A stretch of DNA of 23,398 nucleotides from positions 1-23,398 of IMG/VR virus record IMGVR_UViG_3300025141_000786, one strand, 5' to 3'. A model generated the notes under the pieces. That model was given only the letters and a program-made list of their open reading frames with translations. It was not told the DNA's origin and searched no databases. The DNA is from a virus. Every line of letters starts with the position of its first letter. Within the stretch, counting starts at the first letter, position 1. Of this stretch, positions 1 through 8,535 are shown piece by piece. The position numbers and the translations under genes were made by a program.

Positions 1-82
1 CGGGACTGCCTTCTACAACTACTTTTCGTCCGTCAGGATCCTTCGCCTTGGTGGGCAGAATGGTGGAGCCGGTTAGCTTCAA
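1..82 (-). CDS. Possible 5' end of a divergent minus-strand gene (partial, uncertain)
   Basis: Read on the minus strand from a TTG at 82-80, the edge stays open for 27 codons and gives a peptide containing KDPDGRKVVVEGSP. Its codons are mostly purine-first, as in real genes, and an in-frame TAG lies just upstream (91-89). On the plus strand one frame is also open to a TAA at 90-92 and could be the last 29 codons of an upstream gene, such as the prohead protease that precedes the scaffold gene in T4. I favour the minus-strand reading on codon pattern only. The TTG start is weak, with AGGA four bases upstream, and no product can be named. Confidence 0.3.
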   Translation of the reverse strand, partial: MKLTGSTILPTKAKDPDGRKVVVEGSP

Positions 83-125
83 AAGATCCTAAATCACAAC
101 TATTAGTCATTTCCCACTCTTACGA

Positions 126-133
126 ACTATTTA
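126..133 (+). promoter_or_regulatory. ACTATTTA motif ahead of the scaffold gene
   Basis: The octamer ACTATTTA lies about 35 bases before the scaffold ATG, in the only non-coding stretch near it. The same octamer occurs in the leaders of the sheath and tube genes, and TCTATTTA occurs before the gp13-like gene. It is AT-rich like the T4 late promoter box TATAAATA but not identical. Here the reverse strand reads AATAAATA, one mismatch from that box, so it could instead serve a divergent gene. Function is inferred from position alone. Confidence 0.3.
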
Positions 134-167
134 TTTCTGATAAGTCATCAGATCTGGAGTTAATTCT

Positions 168-1274
168 ATGTCTTCACTATTAGAAGAAGCGATTGTAGAC
201 GCTAAAGCCCTCAAAGAAGCCGCCCTCAAAAATGCAGAGGCGGCCGTATTGGAGAAATATTCGGTTGAAGTGAAGGGCGCCCTAGACACCTTATTAGAGC
301 AAGACGACCTGGCCCTTGGGGATGAAGAAGATACAGATGTTGATCCAAAACTCACAGAATTTATTGAAGATATCCCGTACGCCTTCCAAAACGAAGAAAT
401 AGAAGCCCCTCCTCAAGAAGAAATTATTGAGATTGATTTTGATGCTCTTAAAACTCGTATTGCTGAAGAAGAGGCAGAGGGTATAGAACCAACAGTTGAT
501 GAGATGGCGAGTTCTGAGGAAGTAGCACTAGACTTGGCCGAAGGCGATGTAAATCCTGACGTTGATGCTATGGAGCGGGACGAAGACGAAGCTGAAAAGT
601 CATCAGCCGCCGCCAGTGCAACTCCCACCAACCCCCTTGAAGAAGACGAGGACATTGATCTTACAGAAGAGATGTTATCGGATTTAATTGAAGAACTAGT
701 TGTCGACATGACTCCGAGGCCCCAAGGATGGGCTTCTGTGAACTCTGCCGACAACAGTATCGAGCAGGCCAACAATGATGCTATGGCCGATGCCCAGGCT
801 GCTCACCTGGAAGAAGAAGAAATCGAAGAGGAAGTCGGCACGGCCGGCGACGTTGTATCCGACGCAGAGCTTTATGAGTCCAAGATTTCCCAACTTACAG
901 AATCAACAAGGGAGCTTCGTGCTCTCTTAATTGAAGCCAAGGATCAACTTACTAAGTTGAACTTGGAAAACGCCAAGCTTGTTTATCAAAACAAGGCTTT
1001 GAATAGCGCCTCCTTGAATGAGCGACAAAAGAAACAAATTGTCGAAGCTGTTCAATCTGCCAATTCGGTTGAAGAAGCCAGTATGATCTATGAAACAATT
1101 CAAAACGCAGTGGGGGCTCCTACCGACAGTAGAGGACGCCCACAAACACTTCGTGAAGCAGTTCAAAGACCTACGTCGCTTTTGATCAATTCGAATTCTA
1201 AGAAAAACAACACGGCAAGTAGCGATCCAAAAATGGGTCGCATGCTGCGTTTAGCAGGTTTGAATAAAAAATGA
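168..1274 (+). CDS. Prohead core / scaffolding protein (gp22-like)
   Basis: 368 aa. It likely forms the internal core on which the capsid assembles and is degraded by the prohead protease during maturation. The N-terminus (residues 1-45) is helical and alanine/glutamate-rich. Residues 40-225 are extremely acidic, with runs of D and E and no globular pattern. Residues 232-312 form a predicted coiled coil with a block SLNERQKKQIVEA followed by a VEEASMIYETIQ-type helix, the pattern I associate with scaffolds of T4-like marine phages. The C-terminus is short and basic. Several (L/I)-x-E triplets could be protease sites. GGAG ends about 8 bases before the ATG. Its place directly before the capsid gene matches T4 order 22-23. 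The role is clear from context and composition; the exact family is less so. Confidence 0.82.
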   Translation: MSSLLEEAIVDAKALKEAALKNAEAAVLEKYSVEVKGALDTLLEQDDLALGDEEDTDVDPKLTEFIEDIPYAFQNEEIEAPPQEEIIEIDFDALKTRIAEEEAEGIEPTVDEMASSEEVALDLAEGDVNPDVDAMERDEDEAEKSSAAASATPTNPLEEDEDIDLTEEMLSDLIEELVVDMTPRPQGWASVNSADNSIEQANNDAMADAQAAHLEEEEIEEEVGTAGDVVSDAELYESKISQLTESTRELRALLIEAKDQLTKLNLENAKLVYQNKALNSASLNERQKKQIVEAVQSANSVEEASMIYETIQNAVGAPTDSRGRPQTLREAVQRPTSLLINSNSKKNNTASSDPKMGRMLRLAGLNKK

Positions 1275-1284
1275 CATTCAACAT

Positions 1285-1296
1285 AACTATAGGAGG
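1285..1296 (+). promoter_or_regulatory. Strong ribosome binding site of the capsid gene
   Basis: AGGAGG at 1291-1296 sits 8 bases before the capsid ATG and is preceded by AACTAT. The same AACTATA(A)GGAG arrangement recurs only before the SSB gene (23107-23118), another protein made in large amounts. Confidence 0.55.
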
Positions 1297-1304
1297 TTTA
1301 TAAT

Positions 1305-3089
1305 ATGTCCATCGTTCAGAAATTAACTGAAGGCATTGTTAATCGAGATCTCTCTACAGAAGGCGCTGCGCTCATCTCCAAGTGGGAAAGCACAGGACTT
1401 CTAGAGGGAATCGGTGATGATTCCAACCGAAACGGTATGGCCCGTTTGCTTGAGAACCAGGCAAAAGAGTTACTCCGTGAGTCCAGCAGTATGGCTGCTG
1501 GTGATGTCGAGGGTTTTGCGGCTGTCGCATTCCCCCTCGTCCGCCGTGTATTCGGCAATCTGATCGCCAACGATCTCGTTAGCGTTCAACCGATGAGTTT
1601 GCCCTCGGGCCTCATCTTCTTCCTCGACTTTATCTATTCACCAAATGTCGGGAACGTCGGTGAGGTGACTTCTCGTCTCGGCAACGTTGCTAATGAGTCC
1701 ATTTATGGTGGCGATGAGGTTGGTTCACAGATCACCGGCGGCATCAGTCTTGGCGGACAGTTCGTTTCGCGTGGTCCTTATTCTTTGAATAATGGCTATT
1801 CGTCTCCGACAGGTTCCACAACGCTGGAGTTCGGCGGCGGAATTATTACTCCGCTACAAAAAGGCACCTATGGTGCTGGCGATACCACGCTGGATCGCCT
1901 ATGCCAGTATGACCCGGATCTTACTTCCGGCTCGTCTCTTGTAGCGTTCTATGAAGTCCCAAGGGTCCTGCTCACCGGCTCGACGACGACAACTGAGTTC
2001 AACTTTGATGATCTCATCGCGTTGACTGTTGATACTGCTCGAGACCATTCCCTCAGCGCCGGCACGTCGGCCGTATCTGGTACGCAGTTGCGGCGACTGA
2101 CTCAGTTCTCGTCCTCTAATGGACAGCCTGATCGTGATAACAGTGTTATTGTTGGCTTCTTGGCCAGCACCACGCTCCTCGCGCTGACCGCTTCTCTTGA
2201 GAATGGCGTGCTCAATAACGCGATAAAGGATCACGGTCTGACGTTCCCATCTGTTGATCGCTTTACGAATGGGGCCGCACTCGGTTCCGTTGTAGGTGCT
2301 CAGACATGGGGCCTCGAAGGTGAGGCTAACATCCCCGAGATCGACATCAAGGTCGATTCCGTGGCTGTCACAGCTATCACCAAGAAGCTGAAGGCTAAGT
2401 GGACTCCGGAGTTAGGACAAGATCTTAACGCCTACCATAACCTTGATGCCGAGGTCGAGCTCACTCAGATTCTGTCTGAGCAGATCGCTCTCGAAATCGA
2501 TCGTGAGATCCTCGACGATCTCGTCCGTGGCGCTGCTGCGGGCGTTCGTTATTGGTCTCGATCCCCAGGCCGTTTCCTTAATCGGGAGACTGGTGTGGAG
2601 ATTGGTGCGGCTTCAACCCCTGACTTCACGGGTAACGTGAGTGAGTGGTATGAGACCCTCATTGAAACCATCAATGATGTCTCGGCACAGATCCACCGGA
2701 AGACTCTCCGTGGTGCTGCCAACTTCGTCGTCTGCGGACCTGAAGTTGCCAACGTCATGGAGTTCACCGCCGGTTTCCGTGCTAATGTGACTGCTGATAG
2801 CGACCGCGGCGACGCGGGGGCTGTTAAGGTTGGTTCCCTTTCGAAGAAGTTCGACATTATTGTCGATCCTTACTTCCCGCGTAACTTGGTCCTCGTTGGC
2901 CGCCGCGGAAGTAGCTTCCTTGAGAGTGGCTATGTGTATGCACCTTATGTGCCGCTGCAGACCACACCTACGATCTTTGGTGTTGAGGACTTCGTGCCCC
3001 GTAAGGGAGTCATGACTCGATACGCCAAGAAGATGGTCCGTCCAGATATGTACGGCCTCGTGGTTGTCGCAGATCTTGTGGGTGGCTGA
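1305..3089 (+). CDS. Major capsid protein (gp23-like)
   Basis: 594 aa. It forms the hexamers of the icosahedral head and has the HK97-type fold known for this family. The N-terminal region has ISKWESTGLLEG (residues 24-35), then LLENQAKELL, then GFAAVAFPLVRRVFGNLIAND and VQPMSLPSG (94-102), the best-conserved block of T4-type capsid proteins. The C-terminal half has the usual strand-rich pattern ending VVVADLVGG. In T4 the N-terminus is removed by the prohead protease after an (L/I)-x-E motif; LRE at residues 57-59 is a candidate here (inference). Length is slightly above the T4 protein (521 aa). The gene is preceded by the scaffold and followed by a strong terminator, so its transcript can be ended separately. 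Codons are more GC-rich and uniform than in the neighbouring neck gene, as expected for high expression. Confidence 0.95.
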   Translation: MSIVQKLTEGIVNRDLSTEGAALISKWESTGLLEGIGDDSNRNGMARLLENQAKELLRESSSMAAGDVEGFAAVAFPLVRRVFGNLIANDLVSVQPMSLPSGLIFFLDFIYSPNVGNVGEVTSRLGNVANESIYGGDEVGSQITGGISLGGQFVSRGPYSLNNGYSSPTGSTTLEFGGGIITPLQKGTYGAGDTTLDRLCQYDPDLTSGSSLVAFYEVPRVLLTGSTTTTEFNFDDLIALTVDTARDHSLSAGTSAVSGTQLRRLTQFSSSNGQPDRDNSVIVGFLASTTLLALTASLENGVLNNAIKDHGLTFPSVDRFTNGAALGSVVGAQTWGLEGEANIPEIDIKVDSVAVTAITKKLKAKWTPELGQDLNAYHNLDAEVELTQILSEQIALEIDREILDDLVRGAAAGVRYWSRSPGRFLNRETGVEIGAASTPDFTGNVSEWYETLIETINDVSAQIHRKTLRGAANFVVCGPEVANVMEFTAGFRANVTADSDRGDAGAVKVGSLSKKFDIIVDPYFPRNLVLVGRRGSSFLESGYVYAPYVPLQTTPTIFGVEDFVPRKGVMTRYAKKMVRPDMYGLVVVADLVGG

Positions 3090-3123
3090 TATCAGCCTAA
3101 CCTAGCATAAGGTCAAAATAGTT

Positions 3124-3153
3124 AAAGCCCCGTCTCTTTTGAGGCGGGGCTTT
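3124..3153 (+). terminator. Rho-independent terminator after the capsid gene
   Basis: AAAGCCCCGTCTC, loop TTTT, GAGGCGGGGCTTT: a 13-bp stem with one G-T pair, followed by a broken T tract (TTTCTATTT). It lies 35 bases after the capsid stop, and the next gene begins 34 bases further on. Confidence 0.9.
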
Positions 3154-3160
3154 CTATTTA
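3154..3160 (+). promoter_or_regulatory. CTATTTA motif ahead of the gp13-like gene
   Basis: CTATTTA (here TCTATTTA) begins right after the capsid terminator stem and 28 bases before the GTG start of the next gene. A promoter placed just behind a terminator would make sense, but part of the motif may simply be the terminator T tract. Confidence 0.3.
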
Positions 3161-3187
3161 GTAGTGAACTAATATCGGAGCTTCTAA

Positions 3188-4456
3188 GTGGCCATACCAA
3201 AACTAAATCCCGCATCTACATCCAATGCCAATGTACTTTCAGTCACCGGGAGCACTGCTAATGTGGTGGCTACGCTACCCTTTGGAATGTATGGGGGCTC
3301 CAATGCGTTTTTATCAGGCGCCGCCGATCAAGTATCTTATACTTACAAGAAATTGGGAGGAGATGTTCTAGACATCGAGCTCACCGAGGGGAATGTTTAT
3401 TCTGCCTATGAAGAAGCTGTTTTAGAATACTCTTATTTATTAAATCTGCATCAAAGTAGAAATTCTCTTTCGAGTTTACTTGGCGCTCCAACTGCCTCCT
3501 TTGATCAAGATGGCGCAATTGTATCCGGAGACGCCTTATCGGGCTCCAACGTTGAATTAGCATATCCTAAATATGATTATGGATATGCTCGCCGCGTAAT
3601 GGAGGGTATTGCTACAGACACAGCAATTGGAGGTACCCTTCCTATATATTCGGGCTCAATTAATAGGGTGGTTGGCCAACAAGACTATAATCTACAGACT
3701 CTCCTGTCCGCATCCTCAGTTACCGACACTAGTGAAGCATATGCCGGCCGTATTGAGGACAAAAGAATCATTATTAGAAAAGTATTTTTTAAAACTCCGC
3801 GTGCAATGTGGAGATTTTATGGATATTATGGAGGTTTTTCAGTAGTGGGGAACATGAGAACTTACGGCCAGTATGCCGACGACTCTACTTTTGAAATTGT
3901 CCCGACCTGGCAAAATAAGCTGCAGGCCATGGCATACGAAGATGCTCTTTGGACTCGGACCTCTCACTATTCGTATAAACTTCAGAACAATATGTTAAGA
4001 ATATTCCCCGAACCCCAGATGGAGACACCAGAAAAGTTTTGGATCCAGTTTTCTATCCAGAATGATTATAAACCATGGGAAGATAGTAATTCCGGAGCCA
4101 CAGGAGCTGACGGTATTAATAATATGAACACTCTTCCGTTCCAAAACATTCCATTTGAAAGTATTAATTCTATCGGAAAGCAGTGGATTCGCCGGTTTGC
4201 GCTAGCATTGACAAAAGAAATGCTAGGACAAATTAGAGGGAAATTCTCAGTAGTACCAATTCCAGGAGAAAGTGTGACACTGAATTTTGCGGATCTTCTT
4301 AGTCAAGCCAAGTCCGAGCAAGAATCTCTTAGAGAAGAATTAAAGACAATTCTTGATGAGATGACATATGAGAAACTCGGCACGTATGATGCATCTTTAC
4401 AGGATTCTACCAAGAAGGTGACCGAGAATATCCCCGCTGGCATTTTTGTAGGTTAG
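3188..4456 (+). CDS. Neck protein (gp13-like head completion protein)
   Basis: 422 aa, likely part of the neck that seals the filled head and joins it to the tail. The start is GTG, with GGAG at 3177-3180 seven bases upstream. The C-terminal part (about residues 336-422) has the layout I know from gp13 proteins: WIRRFALALTKEMLGQIRGKF, then PIPGESVTLN, then a long charged helix, ending PAGIFVG. T4-type gp13 proteins end with a similar KF..(x)PGGVTLNG and P..FFVG. The N-terminal two thirds carry aromatic-rich segments (for example YGYYGGFSVVGNMRTYG) and are longer than in T4 (309 aa). It is followed closely by the gp15-like gene, as in the T4 order 13-14-15, with no clear gp14. The call rests on remembered family patterns. 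Confidence 0.65.
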   Translation: MAIPKLNPASTSNANVLSVTGSTANVVATLPFGMYGGSNAFLSGAADQVSYTYKKLGGDVLDIELTEGNVYSAYEEAVLEYSYLLNLHQSRNSLSSLLGAPTASFDQDGAIVSGDALSGSNVELAYPKYDYGYARRVMEGIATDTAIGGTLPIYSGSINRVVGQQDYNLQTLLSASSVTDTSEAYAGRIEDKRIIIRKVFFKTPRAMWRFYGYYGGFSVVGNMRTYGQYADDSTFEIVPTWQNKLQAMAYEDALWTRTSHYSYKLQNNMLRIFPEPQMETPEKFWIQFSIQNDYKPWEDSNSGATGADGINNMNTLPFQNIPFESINSIGKQWIRRFALALTKEMLGQIRGKFSVVPIPGESVTLNFADLLSQAKSEQESLREELKTILDEMTYEKLGTYDASLQDSTKKVTENIPAGIFVG

Positions 4457-4460
4457 CTGA

Positions 4461-5381
4461 ATGCCCAATAGCAAGAGGACTCAGAAACAAATCCTTCAGG
4501 GCAAAGATGCCCATAATGATAATATTGCAGATACAAAAATAGCTGCAAAGATTAAAAATATTGAATTTGCGCCGTCATCTCTAGAAACCATAGATCAAGC
4601 GATGCTCCGGTATATAGATGATACACTAAATTTATCTGTTACCACCAACGAGGGCTTTAAAAAGGTGCCAGTCTTGTGGGTCACAGCCGAAAGGGCCTAT
4701 CAATTAAAGCACAATAAAGAACTTCGAGATTCAGAAGATACCCTCATTTTGCCTTTAATTACCATCAACAGGACAAGCATAGAAAAAAATCCAGCGTCAG
4801 AGTATGCGGTGCCTGCCGCAAACATCCCAGAAGTCCGGGACGCTTTGGGGGGCAGTATTACAATTGCACGAAGGATAAATCAGAAAAAAACAGCTGAATT
4901 TCAAAATGCTTATTCTAAAAGAAAGTTTGGGCGCCAAACCTGGCCAGACGTAAAGCCAGGCCGCGTTGTTTATAAAACTGTGTCCATTCCATTTCCCACC
5001 TGGGTTGCATTAAATTATGAAATCTCCGTGCGCACTGAGTATCAGCAACAAATTAACGAGATTTTGAGAAAGTTCATCAGACAAGGAGGTCTTAACCGGA
5101 TGCCTTTTAGAATTGAACAAGAAGGTCACAAATTTGAAGCCTTTATAGATGGCTCGCTGACTAACAATTCGAACGTTTCCAATCTTGGAATGGCCCAGCG
5201 TAATTATGAGACTCTCATAAAGATAAAAGTGTTAGGATACTTGGTTGGAGATGGCGATAATCAAGAGCGTCCGAATATAGTGGAAAGAGAGAATGCTGTA
5301 GAAGTTAAGATACCCCGAGAAAATGTTATTTTTGGAAATATTCAGGACTTCTTGGATAATTCAGGCTTTTATAAAGAGTAA
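4461..5381 (+). CDS. Tail completion / sheath stabiliser protein (gp15-like)
   Basis: 306 aa. In T4, gp15 caps the finished tail and contacts the neck. The order of short patterns matches gp15: KKVPVLWVTAERA (about residues 67-79), then a stretch ending LILPLITINRTSIEKNPA, then PTWVALNYEISVRTEYQQQINEILRKF (about 175-201) and a final strand region NYETLIKIKVLGYL. T4 gp15 has equivalents at the same places (RVPITYASKEHF, ILPRINLHLVDFSYN, YELSIFTRYEDDMFQIVEQIL). The first 35 residues are lysine-rich and probably flexible. It starts four bases after the upstream stop with a poor SD, suggesting translational coupling to the gp13-like gene. Confidence 0.65.
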   Translation: MPNSKRTQKQILQGKDAHNDNIADTKIAAKIKNIEFAPSSLETIDQAMLRYIDDTLNLSVTTNEGFKKVPVLWVTAERAYQLKHNKELRDSEDTLILPLITINRTSIEKNPASEYAVPAANIPEVRDALGGSITIARRINQKKTAEFQNAYSKRKFGRQTWPDVKPGRVVYKTVSIPFPTWVALNYEISVRTEYQQQINEILRKFIRQGGLNRMPFRIEQEGHKFEAFIDGSLTNNSNVSNLGMAQRNYETLIKIKVLGYLVGDGDNQERPNIVERENAVEVKIPRENVIFGNIQDFLDNSGFYKE

Positions 5382-5403
5382 AAGTTGTTTCAAGATTTAT
5401 TTT

Positions 5404-5411
5404 ACTATTTA
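5404..5411 (+). promoter_or_regulatory. ACTATTTA motif ahead of the sheath gene
   Basis: ACTATTTA lies 45 bases before the sheath ATG in a 75-base gap. It sits in the loop of an imperfect inverted repeat (TTCAAGAT at 5389-5396, ATCTTTGAA at 5411-5419). The reverse strand reads GATAAATA, one mismatch from the T4 late box. A late promoter role is inferred. Confidence 0.33.
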
Positions 5412-5456
5412 TCTTTGAACATAATGAACATAAAGTTCTTGTAGGAGAGATTACAA

Positions 5457-8400
5457 ATGCCAGTAGATAGTTTTAGATTTGTATCGCCGGGCGTTTTTAT
5501 TAACGAAATCGATCAGTCCCAGGTCGCCCGCTCAAGCGGTGGCGCATCCGGACCCGTTATTTTTGGAGTGGCCGAAAAAGGGCCAGCGCTGATCCCCACC
5601 AAAATTTCAAGTTTTTCAGAGTTTGTAAGCACATTCGGTAACCCCATCCCGGGCTCAGACGGTGTTTCGGATGTGTGGAGAATGGGCAACTATTCTAACC
5701 CCACATACGGTGCATATGCCGCCCAAGCATATCTTGCTAATGGGGGTCCTATAACCTTTGTAAGATTAGTAGGAGATCAAGACCCCGCAGGCACAGATAA
5801 AGCCGGCTGGGAAGTTGGCCAAGTCAGCGCCGGCGGTACCGCAGGAACATATGGCCTCTTCATTGCTGGAACTGGTTCTAACACCGCTGAAGGTGTTTTG
5901 GCAGCCGTTATTCACTGCAAGAACTCTGCGAGTGTTTATATTAAAGGCCGCACCATGGACTCCGGCGACTCTGCCACATATACGCTCCAGGGAGCGTTCC
6001 AGAAACCTGGATCAGTGACTTCCGCCGATGGTACCGCATGCGAATACAAGCTTCTTATCTCTAGTTCCACCACGGGCCGCACCGAGGAGACTACTTTTAA
6101 CTTTAAGCCGACAAGTGCGCGGTATATTCGAAAAGTTCTTAATACTAACCCACACTTATTAAATTCAAGCATCACACCTGCTGCAAACCTAAAGGACTAC
6201 TTTTTAGCCGAATCCTTTGATCGACTTGTAGTTGACAATGTTTCAGGCTTCGATAGTGCTACTGTAACTTCGACTAATTTGTCGGGCACATATGGGATTG
6301 TTTTGGGCCTTAGCACTGGATCCGCTTATGGTGGATATTTTAAGGGTAAGTATGAAAATCCCGCAACTCCGTGGATTGTCGGCCAGGACCTTTCTGATGA
6401 TGTAACCAACTTTGATATCAACAGCAGTGTTCAAAGGCTTTTCCGAGTGGTTTCTAAGGAGGGCGTTGAGTATGCCCAGTCTCATTTCAAAATATCCATC
6501 TCGGATGTGAAACAATCCCCCAACCCTCAGTTTGAGAACTATGGTACTTTCACCTTATTGGTAAGAGATATCCGCGATACGGATGAAAACCCGGTTATTC
6601 TTGAGCAGTATAATAATTTGAACCTTAACCCTGCATCCAACAACTTTATTGCAAAGAGAATTGGTGACAGGAGTTACGAATACGATACCACAAACCAGAA
6701 ATGGAGAGAGCTGGGACAGTACCCGGTTCGTTCTAATCTGATTCGCGTGCAGCTTGATGAAACTGTTGATAACGGTGATCATGAGGCATCTTTGCTTCCC
6801 TTCGGATTCCGCGGCGTTCCCATTTATACCCCGTTTAATCTTCAAAGCGGCTCGGCCCATGCACTAGCATACGGTCTCGATGCATCGGGATCTCTCGATA
6901 GTAAATGTATTGTAGCCTCCGGTATTTCGGGCAACCTCCCGAATCTGCGCTGGGACACTCTCACAGACGTCAGTGGAATCCCCACTGCTGCAGCCTATAT
7001 GGGCGGCTACGGCGGCTGTCAGTTCCTGACTGCCAGTCTTGCGTTCCCGGATCTCCCCCAGCGACTCTCTTCTTCAGACGGCCGCCTTAAGAAGACCACA
7101 AAAGCTTTCTTCGGTTTAACGACCAATCAAGCAGCCAACACACTGGTATTTGATGGAGTAATCAGAGATCTTGTAAGGATTAAGCCCCTTAATATCGCCG
7201 GCGCAAATGTGATTTTGAGCCCCGGGTTCTCTCTTGATGACCTAATATATGATGCGGGCGATGCTTTCCACAGCGGTTCCGATATTTTCATGTATTGTAA
7301 CGGTGTTGTGGGAACAGGAAACCCCCTAGGCGCGACTGCAGGCGGAGACGCCGGCGGCAGTAATGTTCGCCGCGGAACGCCGCAAGGCGGACGACGCGAC
7401 AACTTGTCAATGACGGCCGTGAGCAGCAGTTACCAAGAGGTTTTGATTCAGGGATTCGACAAGTTTACGATTCCCATGTATGGCGGCTTTGATGGGTTTG
7501 ATATCTTTGAGAAGAACCCCTTCAATAACGAACGAGCGCTCACTGGCGAGTCAAAGACCACGGCCGCGTCCGCGGAGTACTATACTTTAAGAAAAGCTAT
7601 AGACTCTGTGTCAGATGTAGATCAAGTCGACATCAACATGGCAGCAATGCCCGGTATTACTGATAGTCAAACTATGGATTTCTTGATTTCCATGGCAGAA
7701 GACCGAAAGGATACACTGGCAATTATTGATTTGGAAGGCGGTTATACGTCTTCGACGGAGAATACTGATACCTTCTCTGCCCGTAAGGGATCATCTGCGA
7801 ATGTTGTTACGAATGTTGAAAGCAGAGAGTTTAATTCAAGCTACGCCGCGGCCTACTACCCATGGGTTCAGATCAACGATACCACATCATCGCGCAGAGT
7901 GTGGGTGCCCCCATCCACAATCGCTCTGGGCGTCCTAGCAGCGTCGTCTGCAAAGGCAGAACTCTGGTTCGCCCCCGCCGGTTTCAACCGCGGCGGTCTC
8001 AACAATAGTTCGGCTGGTCTCGCTGTAGTAAACGTCATTGAGAAGCTTACTTCCGATCAGAGGGACAACCTTTATGAAGTAAACGTTAATCCGATTGCTT
8101 CTTTCCCGGCAGAGGGAATTGTGGTCTTTGGTCAAAAGACGCTTCAAGCGACCCCTTCGGCCCTAGATCGCATTAATGTAAGAAGGCTGATGATTTACTT
8201 GAAGAAAGAGATTAGAAAGATTGCAAACGGCATTCTATTTGATCCCAATGAGAGAGTTACATGGGATAGGTTCCTTAATCAGGTTAATCCGTTCCTGGCC
8301 TCGATCAAGAATCGTTTTGGCCTCTCGGACTATAGGGTTATTCTAGATAGTGACACGACTACCCCGGACTTAGTGGACAGAAATATCATGTATGCAAAGA

Positions 8401-8477
8401 TTCTACTGAAGCCAACCCGTGCTATCGAGTTCATAGCTCTAGACTTCGTGATTACCAACAGTGGAGTAGAGTTTTAA
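5457..8477 (+). CDS. Contractile tail sheath protein (gp18-like)
   Basis: 1006 aa. It polymerises around the tail tube and contracts to drive injection. The N-terminus is typical: SPGVFINEIDQSQV, then GPVIFGVAEKGPALIPTKI, then F..TFGNP and AAQAYLANGGPITFVRLVG (to about residue 107). A core block with VRDIRDTDENPVI and LNLNPASNNFIAKRIGD lies around 366-410. The C-terminal sheath domain starts with DINMAAMPGITDSQ (about 724) and continues with FAPAGFNRGG, INVRRLMIYLKKEI and WDRFLNQVNPFL to a terminal VITNSGVEF. T4 gp18 is 659 aa, so about 350 residues are extra; likely additions fall between 130 and 340 and between 440 and 700. The ATG is preceded by GGAGAG. I see no frameshift. Confidence 0.95.
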   Translation: MPVDSFRFVSPGVFINEIDQSQVARSSGGASGPVIFGVAEKGPALIPTKISSFSEFVSTFGNPIPGSDGVSDVWRMGNYSNPTYGAYAAQAYLANGGPITFVRLVGDQDPAGTDKAGWEVGQVSAGGTAGTYGLFIAGTGSNTAEGVLAAVIHCKNSASVYIKGRTMDSGDSATYTLQGAFQKPGSVTSADGTACEYKLLISSSTTGRTEETTFNFKPTSARYIRKVLNTNPHLLNSSITPAANLKDYFLAESFDRLVVDNVSGFDSATVTSTNLSGTYGIVLGLSTGSAYGGYFKGKYENPATPWIVGQDLSDDVTNFDINSSVQRLFRVVSKEGVEYAQSHFKISISDVKQSPNPQFENYGTFTLLVRDIRDTDENPVILEQYNNLNLNPASNNFIAKRIGDRSYEYDTTNQKWRELGQYPVRSNLIRVQLDETVDNGDHEASLLPFGFRGVPIYTPFNLQSGSAHALAYGLDASGSLDSKCIVASGISGNLPNLRWDTLTDVSGIPTAAAYMGGYGGCQFLTASLAFPDLPQRLSSSDGRLKKTTKAFFGLTTNQAANTLVFDGVIRDLVRIKPLNIAGANVILSPGFSLDDLIYDAGDAFHSGSDIFMYCNGVVGTGNPLGATAGGDAGGSNVRRGTPQGGRRDNLSMTAVSSSYQEVLIQGFDKFTIPMYGGFDGFDIFEKNPFNNERALTGESKTTAASAEYYTLRKAIDSVSDVDQVDINMAAMPGITDSQTMDFLISMAEDRKDTLAIIDLEGGYTSSTENTDTFSARKGSSANVVTNVESREFNSSYAAAYYPWVQINDTTSSRRVWVPPSTIALGVLAASSAKAELWFAPAGFNRGGLNNSSAGLAVVNVIEKLTSDQRDNLYEVNVNPIASFPAEGIVVFGQKTLQATPSALDRINVRRLMIYLKKEIRKIANGILFDPNERVTWDRFLNQVNPFLASIKNRFGLSDYRVILDSDTTTPDLVDRNIMYAKILLKPTRAIEFIALDFVITNSGVEF

Positions 8478-8508
8478 TGAGGAATAATGGGGGGATTTAA
8501 GTTCCCTC

Positions 8509-8516
8509 ACTATTTA
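8509..8516 (+). promoter_or_regulatory. ACTATTTA motif ahead of the tube gene
   Basis: Third exact copy of the octamer, 19 bases before the tube ATG in a 58-base gap, just downstream of a G6 run. A separate promoter for the abundant tube protein is plausible but inferred. Confidence 0.33.
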
Positions 8517-8535
8517 ATTTAAAGAGGATATTAAA

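Noticed and set aside
8478-8510. Hairpin between the sheath and tube genes as a terminator
   Set aside because: Only a 4-5 bp stem (GGGA/TCCC) with poor flanking pairing and no proper T tract.
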